Shown here: in pieces, positions 8,483 to 17,244 of the stretch
How positions within the stretch are numbered: the stretch's first letter is position 1
How the letters are laid out: each line of letters opens with the position of its first letter
Program-made: the position numbers and the translations under genes
Notes under the pieces: generated by a model
Databases searched by the model: none
Told to the model about the DNA's origin: nothing
The model's input: the letters and a program-made list of their open reading frames with translations, nothing else
Assembly (NCBI RefSeq): GCF_037071985.1
Contig: NZ_JAXHDF010000002.1
Location: 372,001-436,000, forward strand
Length of the DNA: 64,000 nucleotides
Source: Pseudogracilibacillus sp037071985
GTDB taxonomy: Bacteria > Bacillota > Bacilli > Bacillales > Amphibacillaceae
Reading direction: 5' to 3'

Positions 8483-8824
8483 TTATTTCCATCCGTGATA
8501 CTCTAAAAATTTATCCGGAATTCGTAGCTCAATCTGTTGTTCTAACTCTTGCAAAAAAACATCCATATCTGCTATATCATACCATTGTTGACTATTTTCT
8601 AGATCGATACCAAGATCTCCATTTATTATTGCACAGCCATAAGCTCCTCTGTCATAATTTAAAATAACATTAAAATATTTATACATTGTAAACCTAATGT
8701 TAAACATCACATAAGGCACATTTGTCTTATCTAGTATTACAAAATCTTCTACTTTCTCATCGAAGTAACTTTCCAAGTTTTCTATTAAATCATCTATTAT
8801 AGTTTCACAACTATTATTTTGCAA
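8483..8824 (-). CDS. immunity protein of toxin module E
   Basis: Small acidic protein of 113 residues encoded at the tail of a toxin fragment. It is a clear paralogue of the protein at 13342-13683: the last 43 residues, from GIDLENSQQWYD to HGWK, are almost identical, while the N-terminal half differs. Both begin with a TTG inside the end of the toxin gene, overlapping it by 11 bases, which suggests translational coupling. No family name is assigned; the immunity role is inferred from position. The diverged N-terminal half may carry toxin specificity. Confidence 0.7.
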   Translation of the reverse strand: MQNNSCETIIDDLIENLESYFDEKVEDFVILDKTNVPYVMFNIRFTMYKYFNVILNYDRGAYGCAIINGDLGIDLENSQQWYDIADMDVFLQELEQQIELRIPDKFLEYHGWK

Positions 8825-9364
8825 TCCACATAGTCCCTTCTTTCTCTATCCTTCTGTAACCATACTTTTCTTTTAAATATACCCATTCTTGAAACAAATA
8901 GCTTCTTCTATACTCTCTCTTGGTTGGATCATGTGAAAACCTAATCTCCTTCCCTCCTGCAACTGCATCACCTAACACTGGTTTATTAAATAACTCAAAC
9001 ATATCATTATCAGTTAAATTATACTTATCTTTAATGCTATCCCACTGTTTTCCCAGATCAAAGTAGGTTGAATCCTTTCCTGCCTTCACTATATAAGAAT
9101 CAGGTCCAGGTATATCGAAATTGGGAACGCCATCTTCTATTGTAGGGGTATATTTTCCAAGCATTAAAGTTTCACTTTCTACATCTATTTAATAATTTTC
9201 TTTGTTAGTAGTTCAGGGCTTTTGATGATAGAAAAGTTACTTGGCATTTGTTCTTTTAGCCCGACAATATTTGGTAACAATTTTCCAGGCATTAAATTAT
9301 GAATATTTTCTAATTCAAAACCTTCCCTTATTATATCTGTCACTTCTTCACTTAAACCATACAT
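8814..9364 (-). pseudogene. orphan toxin module E, 5'-truncated and frameshifted
   Basis: C-terminal toxin domain without secretion domain. The segment 8814-9164 encodes the same domain as module B (13673-14020): LGKYTPTIEDGVPN, then YFDLG, a FELFNKPVL helix and the motif GGKEIRFSHDP. The bases 8483-9160 and 13342-14020 align without indels at an offset of about 4859. Upstream, 9185-9364 encodes 59 residues in another phase (starts MYGLSEEVTDII, ends before a TAG), so a frameshift separates the parts. No ribosome binding site, promoter or LXG region precedes it. The function of this toxin domain is not recognised. Confidence 0.65.
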
Positions 9365-9826
9365 TTCTAGTCACTACTGTAAGGGGATTAAATAAATATC
9401 CCGCGGATTTTTCGATATTTATTATTTGTTTTTCCTATTTGGATAATAACCCCAACTGAATTAAAGAAACTAACCTTTCACTTTTTCCAGAAGTACTAAT
9501 GTTTATTTACACATTAAAATTAAATTGGCGTGTTCCAACATTGATATCCTCATTTCTTTGTGTAAAAAACGAATATATTGATAAAAATAATCTTTTTTAG
9601 TTGAGTCTCTGTCATGTATAATAAAAAGCACTCATGCCTGTAACCAGACAACCAAGTGCTCAAATTTATAAATTCCATTATCATATCATTACCCTTAGTT
9701 TGTGCTTCTTTTTTCATTAGATCAATAAAAATAAAGATATGTTTGTTGTTTAATGAATTTTCCTCTTGATTTTAATTACAATTCTTTATTTGGAATCTAT
9801 ACCTTTTATGAAATTATCGAATACAT
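9365..9826. other. gap between toxin modules E and D
   Basis: About 460 very AT-rich bases. The only recognisable element is the terminator at 9621-9662 that closes module D. No promoter for module E is evident. Confidence 0.4.
9621..9662 (-). terminator. terminator of toxin module D
   Basis: AGCACT (9627-9632) pairs with AGTGCT (9655-9660). Read on the minus strand the hairpin is followed by TTTTTAT. It lies downstream of the immunity gene at 9827-10465. Confidence 0.65.
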
Positions 9827-10465
9827 CTATACTCCCGGAGATAAAAAGATAGAATATTCCTCATCATTAAATCTTTGATCAATGACTTTATCCTTTATTA
9901 ACTTTTGACACTCTTGGTCCAATAAAAAGACTAAGTATGCTTGTTGATACATAGCAACATAAGCCAGCCAATTTTCTAGAATTGATGATTCACTAATCAC
10001 TTTATAGTTATCACCAATGAATTTTACTTTACTTTCATGTTCATTTGTTTTTTCTAAAAGAAGACTGTGTTCCTTTAATTCTCCATGAATACTATAATAT
10101 TTCTCTGGAATCCCTAGTCGCTTTAAAGCTCTTTTCAAATTAATAAAATTAAACTTGGGTGTGCCTATATGAATATCTTCATTATTTTCTTCAAAGGGAA
10201 AGATGTATTGCCAAAGATAATATGAATTTAATCGATGAAGATAAAAAAACTTACTCGCTGTTTCTTCATCATCAAAAAATTTTAAGACCTTTTCTTCTCC
10301 ATCGCTTTTTTCCCATCGAACAAAAATAAACTCCCATTTACCATTTTGCAATTGTAGCTTATAATGATTATCCCATTCACCCGGGTCTTCTTCTATCGAT
10401 GTATTTGTAGCTATCATTTTAATATTTTTATCAGTCAATAGTTCATGTATTAGTTTAATATTCAT
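9827..10465 (-). CDS. probable immunity protein for the TNT-type toxin
   Basis: Protein of 212 residues starting 3 bases after the stop of a TNT-domain toxin fragment and on the same strand, the usual place for a cognate immunity gene. It is soluble, with no signal peptide or membrane segment, and rich in aromatic and acidic residues (for example GKWEFIFVRWEKSDG near residue 42). GGAGGGGG precedes the ATG, so it can be translated on its own. I do not recognise the family. If the toxin is dead, the gene may persist as protection against siblings carrying the active form. Confidence 0.65.
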   Translation of the reverse strand: MNIKLIHELLTDKNIKMIATNTSIEEDPGEWDNHYKLQLQNGKWEFIFVRWEKSDGEEKVLKFFDDEETASKFFYLHRLNSYYLWQYIFPFEENNEDIHIGTPKFNFINLKRALKRLGIPEKYYSIHGELKEHSLLLEKTNEHESKVKFIGDNYKVISESSILENWLAYVAMYQQAYLVFLLDQECQKLIKDKVIDQRFNDEEYSIFLSPGV

Positions 10466-10468
10466 TTT

Positions 10469-11464
10469 TTATTCCCCCTCCTTTAAAAGCTTGATATATT
10501 TAAACCTTTTTAAGTTTTCAATATTTGCATCATAAAGATTTCCATCAAAGCCCCTAATCTTATAATCAGTATAATATTGGGTACCTAATCCTTTCTCATC
10601 AAACCACGGAGCAACTGTCCCTGCATCCACTTTAAATTCTTTAACAACCTTATACCTCTCATATGGTTTATCCTTCATAAAAGGAGGTAGAGCCCTGCTT
10701 TCATATGAGGACCCATCCGGTGAAAAGTATTGGCCATTATTATTATCCCCATAACGATCAATAATTGTTCCTGGTTTCAGAGGTTCTTCTTTAAAATTAC
10801 CATTTAAAAAACCACGTATATGTTGAGATCCTTTTTCGCCTTTTGTACCCGGATAAATAATTCTACCTGTTTCTTGATCAAAGTATAATGAATTATCATA
10901 TGTCTTTTTATGGGCCAAATAAAGTTCTTCACTAGGAGGTCTTTCCCAGTTTTCTAACTTCGCCCTGTCGGTCTCACTTATTTTTGACGTAGAGCTTTCC
11001 TTTTCACCTTTCCCTTCCTATACTTTCGCCTTCCCCGGTCCTTTTAATCCAGCCCCGCCTTTAACCGCTTTTATGCCAAAGGAAGCAGGGATCAATACCG
11101 TTAATGCGTTGCCTGCCAGATAAGCGGGTCCTTCCGTTTCGACTGTATCACTGACAGATTGAGCGGCTAATTCTAACATACTCATAGGGTTTTCAATCAA
11201 TTGTATCGCAATTTGTTTGTAGCCTTCAAATGTTTCATCGGCTTTTGTCTTTATCAGTTCAGGTTCAATTGGATCGGGGATTATTGCGGATAAACTGACG
11301 ATACCGACATCTCCTGCAATGGTTACTAACCCAGTAACCATACCGATCAAGCTATCGGCAAACCCTCTTAAAATATCAACTTGAAGCTGATGGAAAGCAT
11401 TGCTTTTTTCTTCGGATGTCTTTTTTTGATGAGGTAATAATTCTTTATTCCAAGCTTCATCCAA
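10469..11464 (-). pseudogene. orphan toxin module D: pre-toxin region plus TNT NADase domain, one in-frame stop
   Basis: 5'-truncated LXG-type toxin. Residues after 11464 (TTG, no good ribosome site) match the middle of the intact toxin: ILRGFADS, SVSDTVETEG, LIPASFGIK and KGPGKAKV. An in-frame TAG at 11018-11020 stands where module B has AAG. The same frame then continues to 10469 into a TNT-like NAD+ glycohydrolase domain: IDRYG with the conserved Arg, FSPDG, ESRALPPF, and GLGTQY with the conserved Gln. A single nonsense change therefore separates pre-toxin from toxin. The LXG secretion domain is missing; an unrelated-phase coding-like stretch lies at 11465-11540. Confidence 0.75.
11020..11400 (-). 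repeat. pre-toxin DNA repeat, copy in module D
   Basis: Nearly identical at the DNA level to 15660-16040 inside the intact LXG gene; both encode ILRGFADS through KGPGKAKV. Module B carries a shorter copy at about 14180-14380. Such shared stretches allow homologous recombination to swap toxin tails. Confidence 0.85.
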
Positions 11465-12050
11465 TTCTTAGCATACTTGTCTAACATGCGTTTCATTTGC
11501 ACTTTCGTAAACAGCTTTCCTTTCCATGTACTATAACCCTCTACATTTAGCCGTTTAACCTATTATAGAATAAAGAAAGGACAAAAAGTATTAAAATTAA
11601 ATGCGGAAAATCAGTGGTTATACGTAAACGATTTGATCTACGACAAGTTTTTTAACATTGGTCACTTACTCATGGCTTCTCCTTTATTTTTCACTGTTCA
11701 CAAGCATTAAAATCTATAAAAATTAACAATTAAAGCACTTATTAAATAATAATGTGCCTGCCTACTTCTATTCATAAACGCAAAAAAGCACACATTGCCT
11801 TTAGATGACAATCGAGTGCTTTAGTCATGTGTTTTTAAGTATCAGAAATTTGTAAGTCTTATAGCAACAGTATGATAACTTTTTTATGTTATGACAACTA
11901 ATAATGCTTACGTGTTTGTACAAGTTAATTAGTTTAATATACATTTCATTTTGCTTATATTCATCAACTTGAAAAATGTCATCTCACCTGAGCTCGTACA
12001 TCTTTTACTACTATTTTATCTCAATAGTGTAATCCATATTTTTTGGTACA
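11465..12050. other. gap between toxin modules D and C
   Basis: About 585 bases. At 11465-11540 the minus strand has a short coding-like stretch (GYSTWKGKLFTK, then MLDKYAKNW) out of phase with module D, probably a remnant. The terminator of module C lies at 11783-11823. The rest shows nothing. Confidence 0.4.
11783..11823 (-). terminator. terminator of toxin module C
   Basis: AAAGCAC (11785-11791) pairs with GTGCTTT (11816-11822); on the minus strand a run of T follows. Located downstream of the SUKH immunity gene. Confidence 0.65.
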
Positions 12051-12473
12051 TCATAGATTATCTATAGCTTCTTGAAACACATCAATTAAATATTCGTCGA
12101 ATGAATTATAATGAACAACAGGTTCCTGGCCACTTCTATCACCCAAAAACACTCTTTCGTTTACGTCAAAAGTTGACATACACATAAAAAATTCCCCACT
12201 ATCATTAATAACTACCCAGTGCTTTTCTAATCCAAATTCTCTATATCGTTCAGTAGCCTTCACAACAGAAGCTCCCTGATCACCTTCAACTCCCACTATT
12301 TCCACTCCGCAAATTCCACCAGAGCCAAAATTCTTAACAAATTCACGATAACCTCGAGGAAATTGTAGGTCGAGCATTTCCTCTATTTTGGAAATATCTT
12401 CTTCTGATACTTTTCCATAGAAATCCGTATCATCCCCATACTTTTCGATCATTTCAATTATCTTTTCATTCAT
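12051..12473 (-). CDS. SMI1/KNR4 (SUKH) family immunity protein
   Basis: Protein of 140 residues of the SUKH superfamily, the commonest immunity fold of bacterial toxin systems. Recognisable elements are the N-terminal helix ISKIEEMLDLQFPRGYREFVKNFGSG near residues 28-53, a GVEIVGV strand, and the C-terminal NSFDEYLIDVFQ helix. It lies 19 bases after the end of the LHH-nuclease fragment and presumably neutralises that nuclease. An AAAAGGTGA site precedes the ATG, and the gene is intact although the toxin is broken. Confidence 0.85.
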   Translation of the reverse strand: MNEKIIEMIEKYGDDTDFYGKVSEEDISKIEEMLDLQFPRGYREFVKNFGSGGICGVEIVGVEGDQGASVVKATERYREFGLEKHWVVINDSGEFFMCMSTFDVNERVFLGDRSGQEPVVHYNSFDEYLIDVFQEAIDNL

Positions 12474-12492
12474 TTTATTTCACCTTTTCCTA

Positions 12493-13205
12493 TTATTCTT
12501 GCGAACGCATTTTCCAGTAATTATTTCTGAAATTATCATATTGCTTGCGTAACTCTGGATTATTTCTGAAACTCTGGCCATCATCAATTAAACCATGTAA
12601 TGTACTTGAGTATGTATCATGAGTTATTTCAGCAATTTCAACCATACCTCCGGGTTCTTTTTGTGTAAGATGATGTAATTCGACTTTACTTTCAACACCA
12701 TCTTTTACTACATACGGTCCCTTTACCTTTTGCCATTAGTTGTTGATTGGTTAAACCATTTGAGCTTGGGTCTTTTGGAACGTAATTTTTATCTATGTCA
12801 ATTTGATAAACTCTCCTAGATACATCTACATCTTTTCCTGATACTTTAACCGTTCCCTTAACTTCAACAGCATTATATCTATCAGGTAACCAGTCTAAAT
12901 CTACCTTTTCGGAAGATACCTTCGTAGATTTAAGCCTTGTAAATGAAGGTGCAATAGTACCCGTACCCTTACTTCCTACTCCATCACCCTTTACCGCAAA
13001 CAGCTGCGGTCGTATTTCACTCAGTGATTTCATTTCCACTCCAACTAAAGTGATATCTGAAGGTCCTGTTGAAAATTTTTCTTTATAAAACACAGGGAAT
13101 TTTACATTACAAGCCTTGCCAACGCCGTGTCAATTTTTCCTTGAATAAACTCCTTGCTGTAAGAGGATTTATAAACCTTTGCTTTTCCCGGTCCCTTAAT
13201 CCTCC
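12493..13205 (-). pseudogene. orphan toxin module C: pre-toxin fragment plus LHH nuclease domain, several frameshifts
   Basis: Decayed toxin gene. Bases near 13205 match the KGPGKAKV end of the pre-toxin region with one A missing. A one-base loss near CTTGTAATG breaks the frame again. The piece at 12692-13093 (MFYKEKFSTGPSDIT onward) matches residues 370-400 of the intact toxin and then reads WLPDRYNAVEVKG. An extra base in a GGG run near 12725 shifts the frame once more. In the corrected frame the tail reads VELHHLTQKEPGG and THDTYSSTLHGL, the LHH nuclease motif, ending at a TAA at 12493. I infer a former DNase. Confidence 0.75.
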
Positions 13206-13228
13206 CCGTCAAAAGAGGTGAGGATTAA
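13196..13228. repeat. 9-bp inverted repeat at the upstream edge of module C
   Basis: TTAATCCTC (13196-13204) and GAGGATTAA (13220-13228) flank the exact point where similarity to the intact toxin ends. It could be chance, a decayed recombination junction or a small hairpin. Confidence 0.4.
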
Positions 13229-13288
13229 TTGTTCAGATGAATATACTTATCCATACTTTTATAGAAGTAACGATTACTTGAATATGAT

Positions 13289-13330
13289 TAAAAAACTGCA
13301 CCTTTAGCCTCTCAACCCAAAGATGCAGTG
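13289..13330 (-). terminator. terminator of toxin module B
   Basis: ACTGCACCTTT (13295-13305) pairs with AAAGATGCAGT, and on the minus strand a T run follows. It resembles the module E terminator in sequence, consistent with the two modules being duplicates. Confidence 0.75.
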
Positions 13331-13341
13331 ATATTTCTCTC

Positions 13342-13683
13342 TTATTTCCAGCCATGAAACTCCAAAAATTTATCCGGAATTCGTAGCTCAATTTGTTGTT
13401 CTAACTCTTGCAAAAATACATCCATATCTGCTGTATCGTACCACTGTTGGCTGTTTTCTAAATCAATTCCATATTTTCCTTGAATAATACTACACCCAAT
13501 GCTCCCTCGATCATAACTAAAGTTGATTATATAATAATTATACAAATCAAAAATAATATTAAATGCTATATATGGTTCATCCATCATATTATAAACTGAG
13601 TAAGTCCCAATTTTGTTATTAAAATAATTCGATAACTTTTGTATTATTTCATCAGATATAGTATCACTATTTTTATTTTGCAA
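13342..13683 (-). CDS. immunity protein of toxin module B
   Basis: Protein of 113 residues, paralogue of the one at 8483-8824. The C-terminal 43 residues are nearly the same, whereas the first 70 differ considerably. It starts with TTG inside the last codons of the toxin frame (11-base overlap), with GGGAGAGG a few bases upstream. Immunity is inferred from the overlap and from co-duplication with the toxin domain. No named family is recognised. Confidence 0.7.
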   Translation of the reverse strand: MQNKNSDTISDEIIQKLSNYFNNKIGTYSVYNMMDEPYIAFNIIFDLYNYYIINFSYDRGSIGCSIIQGKYGIDLENSQQWYDTADMDVFLQELEQQIELRIPDKFLEFHGWK

Positions 13684-14365
13684 TTAATACCTCTCCCTTT
13701 TTCTTTAGTGTTTTATACCCATATTTCTCTTGTAAATACTCCCATTCTTTTCGTAAATAACTAGTCTTATATTCATCTATTCTCGGATCATGTGAAAACC
13801 TAATCTCTTTCCCTCCTGCAACTGCATCATCCAACACTGGTTTATTAAATAGATCAAACATATCATCATCTGTTAAATTATATTTTTTTTGAATTTTACT
13901 CCAATCATCTCCAAGATCAAAGTAGGTTGAATCCTTTCCTGCCTTCGCTATATAAGAATCAGGTCCGGCTAGTCCCCAATTGGGAACACCATCTTCTATT
14001 GTAGGAGTGTATTTTCCAAGTGTTAATGAATCACTATCTACATTATGAACTGAATCTGCTCTTATCTTTTTGAAATCCTCGACAGGTACTTTGTCATCGA
14101 CCTTCCCATTGACAATTTTTATACCGTCTATCTGGTCAAACGCGTGCGCAGTTTCCTTAGATATTTCACTACCTTTCCCTTCCTTTACCTTCGCCTTCCC
14201 CGGTCCTTTTAATCCAGCTCCGCCTTTAACCACTTTTATGCCAAAGGAAGCAGGGATCAATACCGTTAATGCGTTGCCTGTTAAATAAGCGATTCCTTCC
14301 GTTTCGACTGTATCACTTACTGATTGAGCGGCTAATTCTAACATACTTATAGGATTTTCAATCAA
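13673..14365 (-). CDS. orphan toxin module B: truncated pre-toxin plus C-terminal toxin domain
   Basis: Open frame of 230 residues without the LXG secretion domain. It begins inside the pre-toxin region (ENPISMLELAAQ through KGPGKAKV), continues through a linker (KEGKGSEISKE) and ends in the toxin domain shared with module E: YTPTIEDGVPN, YFDLGDDW, MFDLFNKPVL, EIRFSHDP. The first possible start is a TTG without a ribosome site, and sequence similarity to the intact toxin stops near 14384, so this is a promoterless cassette rather than a complete gene. The reading frame itself is undamaged. The toxin activity is not recognised. Recombination through the shared pre-toxin DNA could fuse it to the intact LXG gene. 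Confidence 0.7.
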   Translation of the reverse strand: MIENPISMLELAAQSVSDTVETEGIAYLTGNALTVLIPASFGIKVVKGGAGLKGPGKAKVKEGKGSEISKETAHAFDQIDGIKIVNGKVDDKVPVEDFKKIRADSVHNVDSDSLTLGKYTPTIEDGVPNWGLAGPDSYIAKAGKDSTYFDLGDDWSKIQKKYNLTDDDMFDLFNKPVLDDAVAGGKEIRFSHDPRIDEYKTSYLRKEWEYLQEKYGYKTLKKKGEVLIAK

Positions 14366-14684
14366 TTGTATCGATGTTTCTTTAATTTGGTTGTCATATA
14401 CTTGTAAACCTATGATTTTTCCTATGTATACCGCTGATACGGATTACATATTAGATTTGTAGGGGGACATATGCAAAAAAAGAAGAGAAAAAAACAGGTC
14501 AATCCTTGTAGGATGTGACCATAATTAACCTGTTTAATTTAACGTGTTTGCTTTGCCTAGTTTATAAGATTCCAATCACTGTTGTGCGTACAATTGAATT
14601 GTAAATATTTTTTTATAGTATTATCTGGTTTAACTATTTTATTGGTTGGATGATTAATTTATTCAGCACTGGGTAACATATTTT
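14366..14684. other. gap between orphan modules and the intact LXG operon
   Basis: About 320 bases holding the LXG operon terminator at 14485-14536. Apart from residual pre-toxin similarity up to about 14384 I see nothing else. Confidence 0.5.
14485..14536 (-). terminator. terminator of the LXG operon
   Basis: AAACAGGT (14492-14499) pairs with ACCTGTTT and an inner stem GGTC / GACC adds support. Read on the minus strand it is followed by seven T. It ends the unit 17933-14685. Confidence 0.85.
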
Positions 14685-14975
14685 TTAAGTAAAAATATCT
14701 TTAAGCATATTCTCGGCCTTATCCATTTCACCAAGCACTGGATTCATATAATCACTGTACGATTCTAAATATGCCCTTACTGAACCACTGATCTTGAACA
14801 TGTCCTTTTTTAGGTCTTCAATATTACTGCTCTCTAAGATATCAATAGCATGTTGATAACGTGAAATAATCATTTCGAGCATGGGTGTAGGTTGTGTAAT
14901 ATACTGCTCCTTTAAAAGAGCTAGTACCTTTCTTAACTGTATAAGTAACCTATCCTGCTTTTCATCTTTTGACAT
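14685..14975 (-). CDS. probable immunity protein of the intact LXG toxin
   Basis: Helical protein of 96 residues beginning 15 bases after the LXG toxin stop codon and before the operon terminator, the standard place for a cognate immunity gene. It is charged and predicted mainly helical (RLLIQLRKVLALLKEQ near residue 9; LGEMDKAENMLKDIF at the end), with no signal or membrane segment, so it should act in the cytoplasm. I do not recognise the family. AAGGGGAAAAGG precedes the ATG. Confidence 0.65.
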   Translation of the reverse strand: MSKDEKQDRLLIQLRKVLALLKEQYITQPTPMLEMIISRYQHAIDILESSNIEDLKKDMFKISGSVRAYLESYSDYMNPVLGEMDKAENMLKDIFT

Positions 14976-14990
14976 ACCTTTTCCCCTTCC

Positions 14991-16691
14991 TTATCTGCTT
15001 GGGACTTCCCTAATTTCTTTTATCCATTCATTTGGCCAATTCTGTGGTAGCAAAATTTGATCGCCTCCTCCTTTAAAAACCGTACCCGTCTGAGTCATTT
15101 GTTGCTCTACTTTACCGATATTTAATTCTGTACCTTTGGGTATTTCAATAACTGCCTCATACTGTCTACTATTCTTCCACTCCGGCAAAAGAGCGGAATC
15201 TATTTTACTTGTTATTCTGTTTGGGGCAGGTACCGTAGTAGCGAAAGCCCCATCCACTCCTGCCCTACCACCGAAAGTACGGTATACCATAATACTTTCA
15301 TTCGTGATAACCGTTCTATATTGGCCATCTGTATATGTATTTTTAAGCCATGATGGTAGTACCACTTGTTCCTTAATAGTTACCTTGTCATCAATTGCTG
15401 TAGCATATTTAGGGTTAATCTCCGGTACACCTTTAACCGTACCCTTAGTACCCTTAACTTCTACTCCAACACCCTTCCCCTTAAACATTTGTGGTTGCAC
15501 TTCACTAAGTGATTTCATTTCCACTCCAACTGAAGTGATATCTGAAGGACCTGTTGAAAGTTTTTCTTTATAAAATACGGGAACTTTTACATTACCAAGG
15601 CCTGCTAATGCTGTGTCAATTTTTCCTTGAATAAACTCCTTGCTGTAAGGGGATTTATCAACCTTCGCTTTTCCCGGACCCTTTATTCCAGCTCCGCCTT
15701 TAACCGCTTTTATGCCAAAGGAAGCAGGGATCAATACCGTTAATGCGTTGCCTGTTAAATAAGCGATTCCTTCCGTTTCGACTGTATCACTGACAGATTG
15801 AGCGGCTAATTCTAACATACTCATAGGGTTTTGAATCAATTGTATCGCAATTTCTTTATAGCCTTCAAATGTTTCATCGGCTTTTGTCTTTATCAGTTCA
15901 GGTTCAATTGGATCGGGGATTATTGCGGATAAACCGACGATACCGACATCTCCTGCAATGGTGACTAATCCAGTAACCATACCGATCACGCTATCAGCAA
16001 ACCCTCTTAAAATATCAACTTGAACCTGATAGAAAGCAGTGTCTTTTTCTACAAGCCCTTCGAAAAAACCTGTATATTTTTTCTTCACAGTAGAGGCCAA
16101 CTTTTTATATGCATCGTCCGTATTTTCAAATGGTTTGACTTTGGAGTTATACAGATCCCAAAGAACCTCCATTTTGTTCTCTAACTTCCTCTGCGTGTGC
16201 TGGATATTCTCTTGGATGTTCCCCATTTGCTTTCTATTGAAATTACTCGCTTCTACCTCAGCATCACTCGGTTTATCAAGTAAGCCAAATAAGAAAGAAT
16301 TGGGCGGTTTATGGCTAGTGATTAAAGCATTTGTTACATTACCAGTATATCCGATATTAATTTGTTGTAAATTAACCCAAATATTATTCCGACTCACTCG
16401 CATCATGGTGTCTCTAGATAGAGGAGAAATATAAGCTGTAGTATCGGAAACATAATTTTTGAACAAAGAGTGAAGATCACCCACTTGTTCCTGATATCGT
16501 TTTATTTCGTCCTTTGAAGTACGTACATGTTCATCCCATGCTTCAATACTTTTTCCTTCATTTATTTTAACTAAAGCAGATATATCTACAAGAGCATTTT
16601 CCATGGTTTGTAGGGCTTTTTTATACGTGTTAAGTTCGTCAATAATATCATCAAGTATTCCATAATTTATCTTTAAATCCCGTTTCATCAC
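14991..16691 (-). CDS. LXG-domain polymorphic toxin secreted by the type VII system
   Basis: Antibacterial toxin of 566 residues. Residues 1-215 are the helical LXG secretion domain (KINYGILDDIIDELNTYKKAL at the start). Residues about 220-345 are the hydrophobic pre-toxin region (ILRGFADSVIGM, SVSDTVETEG, LIPASFGIKAVKGG). Then come a linker and a C-terminal domain of about 125 residues: VYRTFGGRAG, GAFATTV, and FKGGGDQILLP. That arrangement (Arg, then Thr/Ser, then GGG.Q) recalls NAD+-using ADP-ribosyltransferase or TNT-like folds, an inference only. GTG or ATG start after AGGAGG, with a 4-base overlap with the upstream small gene. This is the only complete toxin of the locus. Confidence 0.85.
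   Translation of the reverse strand: MMKRDLKINYGILDDIIDELNTYKKALQTMENALVDISALVKINEGKSIEAWDEHVRTSKDEIKRYQEQVGDLHSLFKNYVSDTTAYISPLSRDTMMRVSRNNIWVNLQQINIGYTGNVTNALITSHKPPNSFLFGLLDKPSDAEVEASNFNRKQMGNIQENIQHTQRKLENKMEVLWDLYNSKVKPFENTDDAYKKLASTVKKKYTGFFEGLVEKDTAFYQVQVDILRGFADSVIGMVTGLVTIAGDVGIVGLSAIIPDPIEPELIKTKADETFEGYKEIAIQLIQNPMSMLELAAQSVSDTVETEGIAYLTGNALTVLIPASFGIKAVKGGAGIKGPGKAKVDKSPYSKEFIQGKIDTALAGLGNVKVPVFYKEKLSTGPSDITSVGVEMKSLSEVQPQMFKGKGVGVEVKGTKGTVKGVPEINPKYATAIDDKVTIKEQVVLPSWLKNTYTDGQYRTVITNESIMVYRTFGGRAGVDGAFATTVPAPNRITSKIDSALLPEWKNSRQYEAVIEIPKGTELNIGKVEQQMTQTGTVFKGGGDQILLPQNWPNEWIKEIREVPSR
15660..16040 (-). repeat. pre-toxin DNA repeat, copy in the intact LXG gene
   Basis: Partner of 11020-11400, nearly identical over about 380 bases. 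A shorter segment also recurs at 14180-14380, and the segment 15500-15690 recurs in decayed form at 13020-13205. Confidence 0.85.
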
Positions 16692-16993
16692 GGATTACCT
16701 CCTATCGCTTCTGCCACCTCCTCATCAAGTTTTTTCATAATATCAAAAATGGTTTTACCTTCTTGATAAATCATTTCCATCTGATTAATCAAGTCTTCGT
16801 TTACATCATCGTTCATACTATTCAATACTGCATCCACCTTGGATACAAAATCAGAATTGAATCCAGCTAAACGGTCTTGTGTGCTTGATCGAAATGTGGT
16901 TGAATAATTCTTAAAGTCATCAATGCCGTTTCGTAACTGATCAAGAGTGTTTTCTAAACTGTTTAAATCAAGTTTAATTTGCTGTTCTTGCAT
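16688..16993 (-). CDS. LXG-associated small helical protein, DUF5344-like
   Basis: Helical protein of 101 residues with low-complexity coiled-coil character (LNSLENTLDQLRNGIDDFKN; VDAVLNSMNDDVNEDLINQ). It lies directly before the LXG gene with a 4-base overlap. Small WXG100-like partners in this position (Lap-type proteins; YxiC/DUF5344 in B. subtilis) bind the LXG domain and support its secretion. I take the ATG at 16993, because an in-frame GTG at 17005 lies inside the AGGAGGTG ribosome site. The DUF5344 assignment rests on size, helicity and position. Confidence 0.6.
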   Translation of the reverse strand: MQEQQIKLDLNSLENTLDQLRNGIDDFKNYSTTFRSSTQDRLAGFNSDFVSKVDAVLNSMNDDVNEDLINQMEMIYQEGKTIFDIMKKLDEEVAEAIGGNP

Positions 16994-17016
16994 CTTTGAT
17001 TGCACCTCCTGTCAAA

Positions 17017-17244
17017 CTAACGAAAATGTACCGATTGAACATCTGCGATTAATCTATCTAATTCACTAACCATTTCATTGACAACCGTTTCCATCTCTTC
17101 CCCAACCGATGCATTTTCTAAGTCCATATCAGCAAAGTTTTTCTTGATCACACGTTGTGCCTCTTGTAACTGTTGTACAATCCCTCGTTCCCATCCTTTA
17201 CCATTAACCAACCCACGACAGAAATTATAATCGTACAAAGCCAC
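17017..17244 (-). CDS. LXG-associated small helical protein
   Basis: Protein of 75 residues, second small helical protein of the operon. It starts with a GTG that shares one base with the stop of the preceding gene. The helix IVQQLQEAQRVIKKNFADMD and acidic tail suggest a partner or chaperone of the LXG domain, in the place DUF5082 proteins take in B. subtilis yxiB-yxiC-yxiD, though it is shorter than that family. The KGWERG near residue 15 could stand for the WXG-like turn. No family assignment is firm. Confidence 0.5.
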   Translation of the reverse strand: MALYDYNFCRGLVNGKGWERGIVQQLQEAQRVIKKNFADMDLENASVGEEMETVVNEMVSELDRLIADVQSVHFR

